This document shows positions 25,536 through 33,817 of a stretch of 46,237 bases of DNA, piece by piece. The stretch lies in assembly GCA_023441625.1 (NCBI GenBank), contig JAEZOA010000112.1, positions 1-46,237 on the forward strand, read 5' to 3'. Positions within the stretch are counted from its first letter, which is position 1, and the number at the start of each line of letters is the position of its first letter. The position numbers and the translations under genes were made by a program. The notes below the pieces were generated by a model. It was not told the origin of the DNA, did no database searches, and saw only the letters and a list, made by a program, of their open reading frames with translations. Origin of the DNA: Bacillota bacterium (GTDB lineage: Bacteria; Bacillota; Clostridia; Acetivibrionales; DSM-1351).

Positions 25536-25965
25536 CCTGCGTTCCTACCTCTCTAATAAGCATATAAAAATCATTTCTTCCTGTGCTATGATTATCTATT
25601 TCAATCTGATAACCAACGCGAATTTCTCCACCTGCATCATTAATACTTATTTCTACGTTATCGGCATATACACCAATTGTATAATTACCATACTCAGTCT
25701 CATAAGAGGAAATATGTTTGAGTCCCTTTTGAAAAACAAACTGAGAGTTTACCTTTCCAAATCGCATCAGCGAAACAATTCCATCGCCTACTTTCAAGGT
25801 GGTGGTAGTTCCAAGCATTCCAGTTACTTCACTTTCTTTATACGTTATATAGTAATTACTTCCTTTTTGATAGTACTTTCCTTCTGTGATAAGTTCAAGA
25901 GTATTGGTATCTTTTTCGATATCCGTTTGAATTCCCTTTACACTAATTATCACATTTTTACTCAT
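25498..25965 (-). CDS. DUF1934 (YwiB-like) beta-barrel protein
   Basis: A 155-residue cytoplasmic protein with the DUF1934 pattern: NVIISVKGIQTDIEKDTNTLELITEGKYY at the start, YYITYKESEVTGMLGTTTTLKV in the middle, and FQKGLKHISSYETEYGNYTIGVY near 75-100, closing with a basic/acidic tail. Bacillus YwiB of this family folds as a small calycin-like barrel, and its gene is next to argS, as here. The function is unknown. GAGGAGGAACCCGG precedes the ATG. It ends inside argS, so the two are likely translated together. Confidence 0.85.
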   Translation of the reverse strand: MSKNVIISVKGIQTDIEKDTNTLELITEGKYYQKGSNYYITYKESEVTGMLGTTTTLKVGDGIVSLMRFGKVNSQFVFQKGLKHISSYETEYGNYTIGVYADNVEISINDAGGEIRVGYQIEIDNHSTGRNDFYMLIREVGTQDEKHNREDSPTN

Positions 25966-26091
25966 CCGGGTTCCTCCTCAGTAGCTACTTGTTGTACATT
26001 TTAATATAATACCATTTGAAGAATACCTTTTAAAGCAATTTTTTTAACAATATTTAGTTTTATCAAATTAACTTTTTCCTAATCCATTAAT

Positions 26092-27255
26092 CTAATTAGT
26101 GAACTCTCTTTTATTATCTTCAAATCTTTCAAATGCTAATTCTATTAGCCTATCAATCAGCTCTGGGTAAGGAATACCGCTTTGCGCCCATAGCTTTGGG
26201 TACATGCTTATCTGAGTAAAGCCTGGCAGTGTATTTATTTCATTAATGTAAATCTCCCCAGTCACCTTGTGAACAAAGAAATCTACTCTAGAAAGGCCAG
26301 CACAATCAAGGCATTTAAAGGCTCTAACTGCATACTCTCTAATTTTTTCTACTGTTTCAGTCGGCAAATTCTCTGCTGGTATTACTACTCTTGAGCTATC
26401 CCCCACTTGATATTTTGCTTCATAATCATAGAAATCATTATAAGGTACAACTTCTCCAACTGTGGAGGCTATTGGGCAATCATTTCCTAAAACAGCACAC
26501 TCAATTTCTCTCCCATTAATAAATTCTTCTACAAGAATTCTTCTATCATTCTTAGCTGCAATATCTAATGCTCTGATAAGTTCATCTCTATTGTTCGCTT
26601 TGTTTACTCCCACAGATGAACCTGCATTAGAGGGCTTAACAAAACAAGGATATGTGAGCCTGCCTTCTACCTGTTTAACAACATCATCGTTTTGATAATA
26701 CACTTGCTTCCTGCTGAAAACTAAGTAATCCCCCTGTGGTAAACCTTCCTTTTCAAATATAATCTTAGTATATGCCTTATCCATTCCTACTGACGAGCCT
26801 AAGACTCCACAACCCACATACGGGATACCTGCCAACTCAAAAAGTCCTTGAATTGTCCCATCTTCTCCATTACAACCATGCAAAACAGGAAATACAACAT
26901 CAATAGGAGCTTTTGCGCAATCAGCAATTATGCCTCTAGCTGAATTATTTGGAATAACCGCAGTGTAGGCTTCATCCCCCCCATCAGCATCTCCTTTGTA
27001 CTGCTCTATAAGCAGCTGTCTTTGAGAGGCCTGTTCAATAAGCTGCCTTTCTGCAATTTCCTGCCATTCTCCACTGCCAATTTTCTCTGTTGGCCCTTCA
27101 TATGTAAGCCATTGTCCATCCTTTGTAATTCCAATCATTTCAACATCATATTTTAGCTTATCTATATTATCTATTACCGACTGAGCTGAAACTCGAGATA
27201 CTTCATGCTCAGATGATTGTCCACCAAATAAAACTGCTACCCTTTTTTTTGACAT
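26092..27255 (-). CDS. ddl: D-alanine--D-alanine ligase
   Basis: The 387-residue ATP-grasp enzyme has FGGQSSEHEVSRVSAQSV at 10-27 (the serine/glutamate pair that binds the first D-Ala), HGCNGEDGTIQGLFELAGIPYVG, FVKPSNAGSSVGVNK, YEAKYQ with the omega-loop Tyr of D-Ala-selective ligases, and FINGREIECAVLG. The C-terminal metal site is VDFFVHKVTGEIYINEINTLPG. The Tyr argues against a D-lactate-selective Van ligase. It makes the D-Ala-D-Ala dipeptide for peptidoglycan precursors. A promoter-like sequence lies 60-85 bp upstream; no murF or van gene is adjacent. Confidence 0.95.
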   Translation of the reverse strand: MSKKRVAVLFGGQSSEHEVSRVSAQSVIDNIDKLKYDVEMIGITKDGQWLTYEGPTEKIGSGEWQEIAERQLIEQASQRQLLIEQYKGDADGGDEAYTAVIPNNSARGIIADCAKAPIDVVFPVLHGCNGEDGTIQGLFELAGIPYVGCGVLGSSVGMDKAYTKIIFEKEGLPQGDYLVFSRKQVYYQNDDVVKQVEGRLTYPCFVKPSNAGSSVGVNKANNRDELIRALDIAAKNDRRILVEEFINGREIECAVLGNDCPIASTVGEVVPYNDFYDYEAKYQVGDSSRVVIPAENLPTETVEKIREYAVRAFKCLDCAGLSRVDFFVHKVTGEIYINEINTLPGFTQISMYPKLWAQSGIPYPELIDRLIELAFERFEDNKREFTN

Positions 27256-27312
27256 AACTAACCCTCCGTACTTTTTATGTTAATTTTTTATATCCATTAA
27301 ATTATATTTAAC

Positions 27313-27341
27313 ATTTTACTATTTAAGTACTAATAATACAA
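27313..27341 (-). promoter_or_regulatory. SigA-type promoter candidate for ddl
   Basis: On the minus strand TTGTAT (27336-27341) and TAAAAT (27313-27318) are spaced 17 bp, about 60 bp before the ddl ATG. Match to TTGACA/TATAAT is partial. Confidence 0.45.
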
Positions 27342-27401
27342 GAATCATAAGTTTATATGATAAAAGGTTCTCTCTAGCAAAAAGCGCTCCAATCAAAGTA
27401 C

Positions 27402-28598
27402 CTACTTATTCCTTTTCAGCACTTTTTTTACCAGGTTAATCAAACCCACCCTTTTGAGTACAATAGTCACAACTGACCTTGCTTTTCCTTTTGTTTTAAA
27501 AAGTATACTATCGGAACAGTATTTTTTCACTAATTTATCAAAGTCAAGCTTATCAACCTCATTAAAAAACTTTTCTCTGTTAGAACTTTGTTCAGCAGGT
27601 TTTATAACTGCGGGATTATATACTACAGCATTATTAATATCAACTAGCTCAAATGAAATTTGAGACTTAACCTTATTGAACATAGCCTGCCCTTTGCTGC
27701 TATTGACTAATATAAGCGAAGTACCCTTGTCATCATCCATCTTTGGCAATACATTTTGTACGCCCCAAAAATCAGCAAGGGTAATGTCACTTTGTCTGTT
27801 TAAGCTTTTGAAATTACAATTATGACATGAAGGTCTTAGACATGCATTTTTCAAGAACGCCTGCAAATATAAATCCTTATCAAGGGTTTCTATATGTTCA
27901 GTGGAATTATTGAATAATAATGACATAGAAAATTTCTTCCAGCCTTTATTTTTATGTCTGAAATTAGCACTCTTAGCTGGTGAGCCTGCGCGCTTTTCAT
28001 GAAATGAAATATATTTCTGCCAGACCATTGGAGATGGTACTCCATGACATATAATATCAATACAAAATAGATTTTCATAATCTTTCTGTAAATAGGCTTT
28101 CAGCCCTGCTATCTGACATGGCGTTCCTGTAAATAACACCTGTCTATCTTGCTTTAGAAAAATTTGTGCCTTTTTATAGTTTTCTCCGATTTTACTTTGA
28201 ACATATTTAGAGCCACGAAAATTTCTTAGCTGTTCTTTAGTCTCTACATAGCTATGAGCCACTGTTAAATCCTTCTCTAATCCAACACCAAAAACAGCAC
28301 CGCCATTGTCAATAATCTGCTCTGCAAATAGTGTAAATATACCTCCTGAAGAGCTCTCTAAGCGAATTTTTTCATCTTTGTTGTAGCAAGCATAGGCCTG
28401 AGGCTCATTTTCTACTGCTTGATCATGTAACAAAGGGCACACTTCTTCACACAGTCCGCAGTCTATACAGCTTTTCAAATCTATTTTAGGATAGGAGAAA
28501 CCTTCACTATCGCTCTCCATCACAATACATTTTTGAGAACAGATATTTGTGCAGGCATGGCATCCAGTACACTTGGATTTTTCAGTTATTTTAATCAT
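27402..28598 (-). CDS. FrhB-like Fe-S oxidoreductase with 2x[4Fe-4S] ferredoxin domain
   Basis: A 398-residue protein. Residues 1-60 hold two ferredoxin motifs (CTGCHACTNICSQKC and CIDCGLCEEVCP). The rest is the coenzyme F420 hydrogenase/dehydrogenase beta-subunit-type domain, with SSGGIFTLFAEQII, FRGSKYVQSKIG, VLFTGTPCQIAGLKAYL and FCIDIICHGVPSPMVWQKY. The last part carries CLRPSCHNCNF and DITLADFWG. Proteins of this type are common beside polysaccharide pyruvyl transferases in Firmicutes, and are not tied to F420 in these organisms. Here it stands alone between ddl and the SEDS gene, so the partner reaction is unknown. Good AGAGGAG signal before the ATG. Confidence 0.87.
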   Translation of the reverse strand: MIKITEKSKCTGCHACTNICSQKCIVMESDSEGFSYPKIDLKSCIDCGLCEEVCPLLHDQAVENEPQAYACYNKDEKIRLESSSGGIFTLFAEQIIDNGGAVFGVGLEKDLTVAHSYVETKEQLRNFRGSKYVQSKIGENYKKAQIFLKQDRQVLFTGTPCQIAGLKAYLQKDYENLFCIDIICHGVPSPMVWQKYISFHEKRAGSPAKSANFRHKNKGWKKFSMSLLFNNSTEHIETLDKDLYLQAFLKNACLRPSCHNCNFKSLNRQSDITLADFWGVQNVLPKMDDDKGTSLILVNSSKGQAMFNKVKSQISFELVDINNAVVYNPAVIKPAEQSSNREKFFNEVDKLDFDKLVKKYCSDSILFKTKGKARSVVTIVLKRVGLINLVKKVLKRNK

Positions 28599-28772
28599 TT
28601 GGAACTCCTCTTTAAATAACCTTATAGTTATATATTAAGTATGCTTATATAACATTTATACTTTACATAAGTGCTTTATTATACTCTCACAATTACTATC
28701 CTATTATATATTAGCACTTTAACAAAAGCTATAAGTTATATTCCATAAACAGGAGTCCTCTTTTTTAAGGTA

Positions 28773-30101
28773 CTACATCTCTCTAACTTTAATTATATCC
28801 TTTCTCCTGTATACTCCAAGGAGCAGACCCATTAAGGCCATATTTAATAAATAGCTTGCTCCCCCATATGAGAAAAACGGCAGTGAAACACTAAAGGTTG
28901 GAAACAATCTCAAACACATGAGCACATTAACTATAACCTGTAGGGAAAATACACAGCAAATTCCAACACACAAATACTTTCCATACTCATTTCTGACTTT
29001 GCTGGAAGCCACAAACAACCTTAATATTAATGCTCCAAGCAGTACTATCATTATAATACCAAAAAGCCAGCCTAAGCTACCTATAACAAACGTTAATATA
29101 TATTCAGAACTTGCACCGGGAAAAGGTGAATTAAAATCCATAATACTATTTACAAAACTTTCATTAAAAGAAATTAACTTTGCAGAGTCAAGAATATTAT
29201 CAAGCATTGTGTACATCCATCCGGCACCTTGAGGGTCACTTTGTGGATTGAAAAAAGTAGCAATCCTACTAACTCTATATGGATGAAAACCTATTATATG
29301 AATGAACAAAAGCGCAGCTACTCCCAATAGTGCTCCATAAATAATTAGTAATGTTTTTTTCCTATTTCCTTTAAAATTTCTCCCGAAAATACCAAAGGTC
29401 AGCATTGCTAAGAAACCAGCACCTGTAATTAACATATTTATTAAATATGGTTCAATAAGCATTAAAACTAGCGGTAATGCTGAAGCTGCAATCAGCTTTA
29501 ACATGTTTTGTAGAGTTCCATCACACCACTTCTTTATTAAACCCGAATAACATAGTAGCAATACTGGTATTAATATCAAGGATGGATTGAATCCAAACCC
29601 AAAAATATAAATATATGACCTACCCTGTAGTTCTGACCCCCACATTATTTGTAAAAACCAAAGTGCACAGGTTATAAAGTATACTGGAATTGAGCACTCC
29701 TCTAATTTAGTGTAATCAAAGAAGTATAAAACAATAAGTACGCATACTCCTGCTACTGCGAAAAGAAGCTGCTTATTAAGCATTTGAGAATTCCTGAACA
29801 CTGACGTATACATTGAAATTATATAAAGCCCATACACAACTATGACAGCCAGTAAAGCAATAATAGACCATTCGGTTTTGGGCTTATGGGTTTTATGGAG
29901 GCGCTTGCCTATTTCAATCGGATTGCCCATCTGGTTAACAGCTTTACTAAAAGCCTCTTCCTCTTCCATACCATCAGCTATATAGTCCTGAGCCTGCTCG
30001 AAAATATGATTATTAAGTTCCTCAGCTATCGTACTATGCACCTTTTTATATTTTATTTGCTCTAATACAGTATTAATAAAATCAGTAACAGATTTGCTCA
30101 A
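28773..30101 (-). CDS. HAAS-domain/SEDS fusion protein (FtsW/RodA/SpoVE family)
   Basis: The first 70-80 residues are a HAAS-type (DUF1700-like) helical domain (IAEELNNHIFEQAQDYIADGM, then EAFSKAVNQMGNPIEIGKRL). They are followed by about ten transmembrane helices of the SEDS family, with RIATFFNPQSDPQGAGWM and the C-terminal signature LPFFSYGGASYLLNMALMGLLL. SEDS proteins polymerise glycan strands from lipid II. The catalytic Asp of the TDFIFA motif seems replaced: the aligned segment is SSEYILTF, with Glu near residue 336 in the longest frame. The gene overlaps padR by about 20 bp, and HAAS domains are typical partners of PadR regulators. A TTG at 30101 with GGGGG eight bases upstream is the likely start; a GTG at 30110 lacks room for a Shine-Dalgarno. 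Confidence 0.82.
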   Translation of the reverse strand: MSKSVTDFINTVLEQIKYKKVHSTIAEELNNHIFEQAQDYIADGMEEEEAFSKAVNQMGNPIEIGKRLHKTHKPKTEWSIIALLAVIVVYGLYIISMYTSVFRNSQMLNKQLLFAVAGVCVLIVLYFFDYTKLEECSIPVYFITCALWFLQIMWGSELQGRSYIYIFGFGFNPSLILIPVLLLCYSGLIKKWCDGTLQNMLKLIAASALPLVLMLIEPYLINMLITGAGFLAMLTFGIFGRNFKGNRKKTLLIIYGALLGVAALLFIHIIGFHPYRVSRIATFFNPQSDPQGAGWMYTMLDNILDSAKLISFNESFVNSIMDFNSPFPGASSEYILTFVIGSLGWLFGIIMIVLLGALILRLFVASSKVRNEYGKYLCVGICCVFSLQVIVNVLMCLRLFPTFSVSLPFFSYGGASYLLNMALMGLLLGVYRRKDIIKVREM

Positions 30102-30432
30102 CTGCGGCACCCCCTAACACTTTTCTTACTCCAGCCGCATACCTTGCCCACTCTTTTTCCTTCTCAGATAAAAATTTCTTACCGTTCTTAGTAATTTTAT
30201 AATACTTCCTTTTACGAGCTGACTCTGTATCTTCCCAATAAGCTTCTATAAGCTTATTGCTTTCCAGCGAATGTAATATAGGATACAGCGTACCTTCTTT
30301 GAGTGTAAATGTGTTGTCAGATCTTATTTCTAATTCTTTAGTCATCTGATATCCATACATATCAGCAGAGTCAAGAAGTTTTAAAATAAGCATAGTGGTA
30401 CTTCCCTTTAGTAGTTCCTTGTCAATTTTCAT
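30082..30432 (-). CDS. PadR-family transcriptional regulator
   Basis: The 116-residue protein is a winged-helix PadR: MLILKLLDSADMYGYQMTKEL at 14-34, FTLKEGTLYPILHSLESNKLIEAYWE (recognition helix and wing), then RKRKYYKITKNGKKFL. It is about the usual length for class-2 (short) PadR proteins. These repress their own operon until a signal arrives, often an envelope-active compound. A near-perfect palindrome covering its promoter supports autoregulation. It is co-transcribed with the HAAS-SEDS gene, whose start it overlaps. Start follows GGAGGTATTGTA. Confidence 0.92.
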   Translation of the reverse strand: MKIDKELLKGSTTMLILKLLDSADMYGYQMTKELEIRSDNTFTLKEGTLYPILHSLESNKLIEAYWEDTESARKRKYYKITKNGKKFLSEKEKEWARYAAGVRKVLGGAAVEQICY

Positions 30433-30450
30433 TACAATACCTCCATTTAC

Positions 30451-30473
30451 TATACATAGATTTCCTATGTATA
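30451..30473. promoter_or_regulatory. PadR operator palindrome
   Basis: TATACATAG and CTATGTATA (9-bp perfect arms, five-base spacer) lie 19-41 bp before the padR ATG, over the probable -10 region. PadR proteins bind ATAC/GTAT-type dyads of this kind, so this is the expected autoregulatory site. Confidence 0.8.
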
Positions 30474-30563
30474 TGGTAACACTAACTCCTGTATTTGTCC
30501 ACCTAATTTCTTCCTTAAGTGCACAATTTATTATCCTATAGTTAACATTTCAACCAATAATTA

Positions 30564-30623
30564 TTGCATTTGATATTAAAACGATTGTATACTTATTACA
30601 TTACAAGTAATTGTAGGTAATAA
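30564..30623 (+). promoter_or_regulatory. Promoter and nested inverted repeats before the permease gene
   Basis: TTGCAT (30564-30569) and TATACT (30588-30593) are spaced 18 bp on the plus strand. Directly downstream, TTATTAC (30593-30599) pairs with GTAATAA (30617-30623), and inside it ATTAC (30600-30604) pairs with GTAAT (30607-30611). The position over the expected transcription start is typical of a repressor operator. The regulator is unknown; it does not look like the PadR site 100 bp away. Confidence 0.5.
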
Positions 30624-30644
30624 CATGTATTTGGGGGAGAAAGA

Positions 30645-31541
30645 TTGACTTTTGAATGGTTTATCATGGCTTGTGGTGTAGTTCTATCAATGGTATTAGA
30701 AACTTTTTTAGAATTGCTGCCATATATCCTCGTTGGTGTGCTTCTTGGAGAAATATTAAAGTTTACGTCCTGGACAAAGCTTATTTATAAATGGATAACT
30801 TCTTTTAAGTACATATCTGTAATTATTGCAACCATCTTAGGAATTCTTTCTCCTCTTTGTACTCAAGGTACAATACCTGTTGTAATAACTCTGTATCAGG
30901 GTGTTGTACCTGTCGCACCTTTAATTAGTTTTTTGGCGGCTTCGAGCTTAATGAATCCACAGCTATTTATTATGACTTGGGGTGGATTAGGCTTAGAGTT
31001 TGCTTTGATAAGGCTGATAATTGTATTTCTGTTCAGTGTCCTCTGCGGCTATATTACTATGCGTATACCTAAAAGGTTTATCATACGAAAAGGAATTCAT
31101 AATACCAGTTTGAAAGAGGACATTATAAATAGACCGTTAAAGAAGTTTACCTTTAGAATACTTATAAAGAATTGTTATGACAGCCTGCTTTTCGTTGGCA
31201 AATATATGATTATTGGTGTATTTATAGGGACTCTAATTGAAGCATTTGTACCTCAGGACCTTGTTATGTCCTCATTTGGTGACAGTACAATTTCAACTAT
31301 ATTAGTTGCAGCAATAGCTGGAATTCCTCTTTATGCCTGTGGTGGTGGTATTATTCCCACTGTACGTTCTATGATAATTCAAGGTATGGATTTAGGCGCT
31401 GCGATGGCCTTTATGACAGTTGGGCAGGCTACAAGGTTATCTTTATTAATTGCGTTGGGAGCATTATTAAGACCCTCTTTTATTATTGGATATTGTGTAT
31501 TTCTTATAATATTTTCGATAATAACCGGTTTAATTGTTTAA
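30645..31541 (+). CDS. ArsP_1-type (DUF318) permease
   Basis: The 298-residue protein has about eight hydrophobic helices and the two related half-motifs of the PF03773 permease family: LLPYILVGVLLGEIL with SPLCTQGTIPVVITLYQGVVP near 84-104, and GKYMIIGVFIGTLIEAFVP with IPLYACGGGIIPTVRSMIIQG in the second half. A conserved Cys lies in each half. Members include ArsP, an exporter of organoarsenicals, but many have unknown substrates, so no arsenic role is claimed. It starts at a TTG with GGGGGAG five bases upstream. A DUF362 lipoprotein gene follows 43 bp later and may be in the same transcript. Confidence 0.82.
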   Translation: MTFEWFIMACGVVLSMVLETFLELLPYILVGVLLGEILKFTSWTKLIYKWITSFKYISVIIATILGILSPLCTQGTIPVVITLYQGVVPVAPLISFLAASSLMNPQLFIMTWGGLGLEFALIRLIIVFLFSVLCGYITMRIPKRFIIRKGIHNTSLKEDIINRPLKKFTFRILIKNCYDSLLFVGKYMIIGVFIGTLIEAFVPQDLVMSSFGDSTISTILVAAIAGIPLYACGGGIIPTVRSMIIQGMDLGAAMAFMTVGQATRLSLLIALGALLRPSFIIGYCVFLIIFSIITGLIV

Positions 31542-31584
31542 TTTTAATAATATAAGTTTCGTTTATAAAAAAATAGAATGGGAG

Positions 31585-33771
31585 ATGATGAGCTTGAGTA
31601 ATAATTTAATCAAAAGAACAAGTCTAGCTGTTGTTTTACTGCTTGTATTAATCAGCGTATCAATAAATTTTACAGGTTGCAACAATAATACCGACGTTAT
31701 ACCTGATTCCAACGCAACTACCAATACTACTACCAACGCTACTACAAATGCTACTACCAATGCACCGTATAGTGTAGGTCCTTTCGGACAATCGATTGTA
31801 TCCATCGTTCAAAGTGATAAGGTAAAAAAGGCTGAAGCTTTAACGCAGAAAGATATATATGATCTAGTAAAGCAAGCTGTAACCTATGCCGGTGGATTAA
31901 ATGGAATTGTAAAAGATGGGGATGTGGTTGTTTTAAAACCAAATTTAGTTTCAGGAAATGACTATACTCTACCTGGTTGGAGGGGAAAGCCTTTAACTAA
32001 AGAGGTAAATGGTAACTGTACTGATTACAGGTTTACAAGGGCAGTTGCCCAAATCATTAGAGAGGTTAACCCCTCTGGAAAAATATATGTTATGGAAGGT
32101 TCCTCGCAAGATACTGAGAGAGTAATGGCTAGCCTTAATTATACAAAAGAATTCATACCTGAAGTAGATGATTTTTTTGCAATTGAGAATGTAAGTGGGG
32201 ATTGGAAGGATGAGAACTCCAATAAATTAGTTAAGGTATCTCTCAATGATGGATATCTCAATGATACATACTATGTGAACAGACAAATATTTGAAGCAGA
32301 TGCTTTAATATCTCTCCCAACCTTAAAAAATCACTGGGATGCAGGAATAACAGGTGGCATTAAAAATCTTGGCATTGGTTCTACTCCAGCTAATATTTAT
32401 GGAATAGATGCCAATAACCATGGACGTAATAATATGGTCGATCATGGTACAATGAATCTTCACAAATGGATTGCGGATTTCTATACCTCAAGACCTGCAG
32501 ATCTTACAATTACTGATGGTTTGCAGGGGCTTGAAAATGGCCCTACACCATGTTATGAAATTAACAAGTGTACTAATATTGAGGACAGCCAGAAGAATAT
32601 GCGTGTAGTGCTTGCTGGAAGAGATGCTGTAGCTGTTGATACAGTCGAAACTAATATAATGAACTGGGATTATACCACCATTCCTTATCTAAATTACTTA
32701 AGTGATAAAGGAGTAGGTAACACTGATGCACGTAAAATCACAGTAGTAGGCAACCGCACCGTAGATGATATAAGGACTGATTTCGAAGGAAAAATACCTC
32801 CTGTAGCAGGTAAAAAATTGGCTGATAAAACAGCACCTACATTGGAAAACGTAACAGCAGTTTTTAATGACAACTCGTTAAAAGTAACCCACAAGACGAA
32901 TGACGATTGTGTAAAGACTGAAATATATGTCAACAATGTTCTTTTAGGGCAAGCAGTAGACAGTGCTACAGAATCTGAATTTAACGTGCCTGGACTTGAC
33001 AATGGCCAATATACAATTAAAGCAGTCTCTTATGATAAGTATATGAATCAGATAGCCAAAACAGCAATAGCTACTAAGAATTCTCCAAGCGAAATAGCAA
33101 AAGACGGCAATTACAAGGCCTCCTATGCATCTATCGCCCCATTAATTGATGGAAAAGGTGATGGAATATGGGAGAAGGCAGTATGGGGCAGCATTGATCA
33201 GCTATGGTTGGGAAATGAACCCTCAGCTGATGATTTTACAGGCAAATATAAAATAATGTGGGATGAGAATTATCTTTATTACCTGGTAGAAATTACAGAT
33301 AATCTTATCAGTGAGGTAAGGCCAAATCCACTTGATGCTTATTATGAGGATGACTGTCTGGAATTTTTTATCGATGAAGATAACGTAAAAGAAAACCATA
33401 TGGATAATTATAATGCATTTGCGTATCACCTATCCACATTGGGAGATGCAGTAGATATTGATAGCTCAAATAAACCAAGAGCCTTAACCCAACATATAGA
33501 CTACAAAATCACATCTAACGGATCGGTTTATACCTGGGAAGCTGCTTTAAAAATATATGATAAAACCTATGATGACAATTCAGATAAAAATGTTGCTGTC
33601 AAATTAAAAGCAGGTAAGCTTATGGGCTATGCAATTGCTTACTGCGATGCAGATGAAAGCAAAAAACGCGAACACTTTATGGGTAGTATATTCATAGCTG
33701 GAGATGGCGATGCAAAAAATATCGCTTGGATAGATACAAGCGTATTTGGAAAACTAGAGTTAATAAAATAG
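31585..33771 (+). CDS. Lipoprotein with DUF362 and CBM9-like domains
   Basis: About 728 residues. A lipoprotein signal (SLAVVLLLVLISVSINFTGC) places it on the outer membrane face, followed by a Thr/Asn linker of NATT-type repeats. DUF362 (about 80-400) shows VVLKPNLVSG, YRFTRAVAQIIREV and LKNHWDAGITGGIKNLGIGS. A short Ig-like segment (TAPTLENVTAVFNDN) leads to a C-terminal CBM9-type sugar-binding domain: LIDGKGDGIWEKAVW, YKIMWDENYLYYLVEITD and YEDDCLEFFIDEDN. DUF362 proteins have no settled function, and joining one to a CBM9 domain on a lipid anchor is unusual. ATG at 31585 is chosen; a TTG at 31594 has better spacing from GGGAG and may be the real start. Confidence 0.85.
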   Translation: MMSLSNNLIKRTSLAVVLLLVLISVSINFTGCNNNTDVIPDSNATTNTTTNATTNATTNAPYSVGPFGQSIVSIVQSDKVKKAEALTQKDIYDLVKQAVTYAGGLNGIVKDGDVVVLKPNLVSGNDYTLPGWRGKPLTKEVNGNCTDYRFTRAVAQIIREVNPSGKIYVMEGSSQDTERVMASLNYTKEFIPEVDDFFAIENVSGDWKDENSNKLVKVSLNDGYLNDTYYVNRQIFEADALISLPTLKNHWDAGITGGIKNLGIGSTPANIYGIDANNHGRNNMVDHGTMNLHKWIADFYTSRPADLTITDGLQGLENGPTPCYEINKCTNIEDSQKNMRVVLAGRDAVAVDTVETNIMNWDYTTIPYLNYLSDKGVGNTDARKITVVGNRTVDDIRTDFEGKIPPVAGKKLADKTAPTLENVTAVFNDNSLKVTHKTNDDCVKTEIYVNNVLLGQAVDSATESEFNVPGLDNGQYTIKAVSYDKYMNQIAKTAIATKNSPSEIAKDGNYKASYASIAPLIDGKGDGIWEKAVWGSIDQLWLGNEPSADDFTGKYKIMWDENYLYYLVEITDNLISEVRPNPLDAYYEDDCLEFFIDEDNVKENHMDNYNAFAYHLSTLGDAVDIDSSNKPRALTQHIDYKITSNGSVYTWEAALKIYDKTYDDNSDKNVAVKLKAGKLMGYAIAYCDADESKKREHFMGSIFIAGDGDAKNIAWIDTSVFGKLELIK

Positions 33772-33817
33772 AAAGATTTTTCAGCTTTTGTTTATCTTGC
33801 TTGAATAGTAGAGTATA

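Noticed and set aside
26092..27255. Van-type D-Ala-D-Lac or D-Ala-D-Ser ligase
   Set aside because: The omega-loop Tyr of D-Ala-D-Ala ligases is present and no van genes are adjacent.
30645..31541. Arsenic resistance transporter
   Set aside because: The family match is broad and no ars regulator or reductase is nearby, so only the family name is given.
31754..31942. Minus-strand small frames over the Asn/Thr repeat linker of the lipoprotein
   Set aside because: They are shadows of the low-complexity codons in the coding strand.
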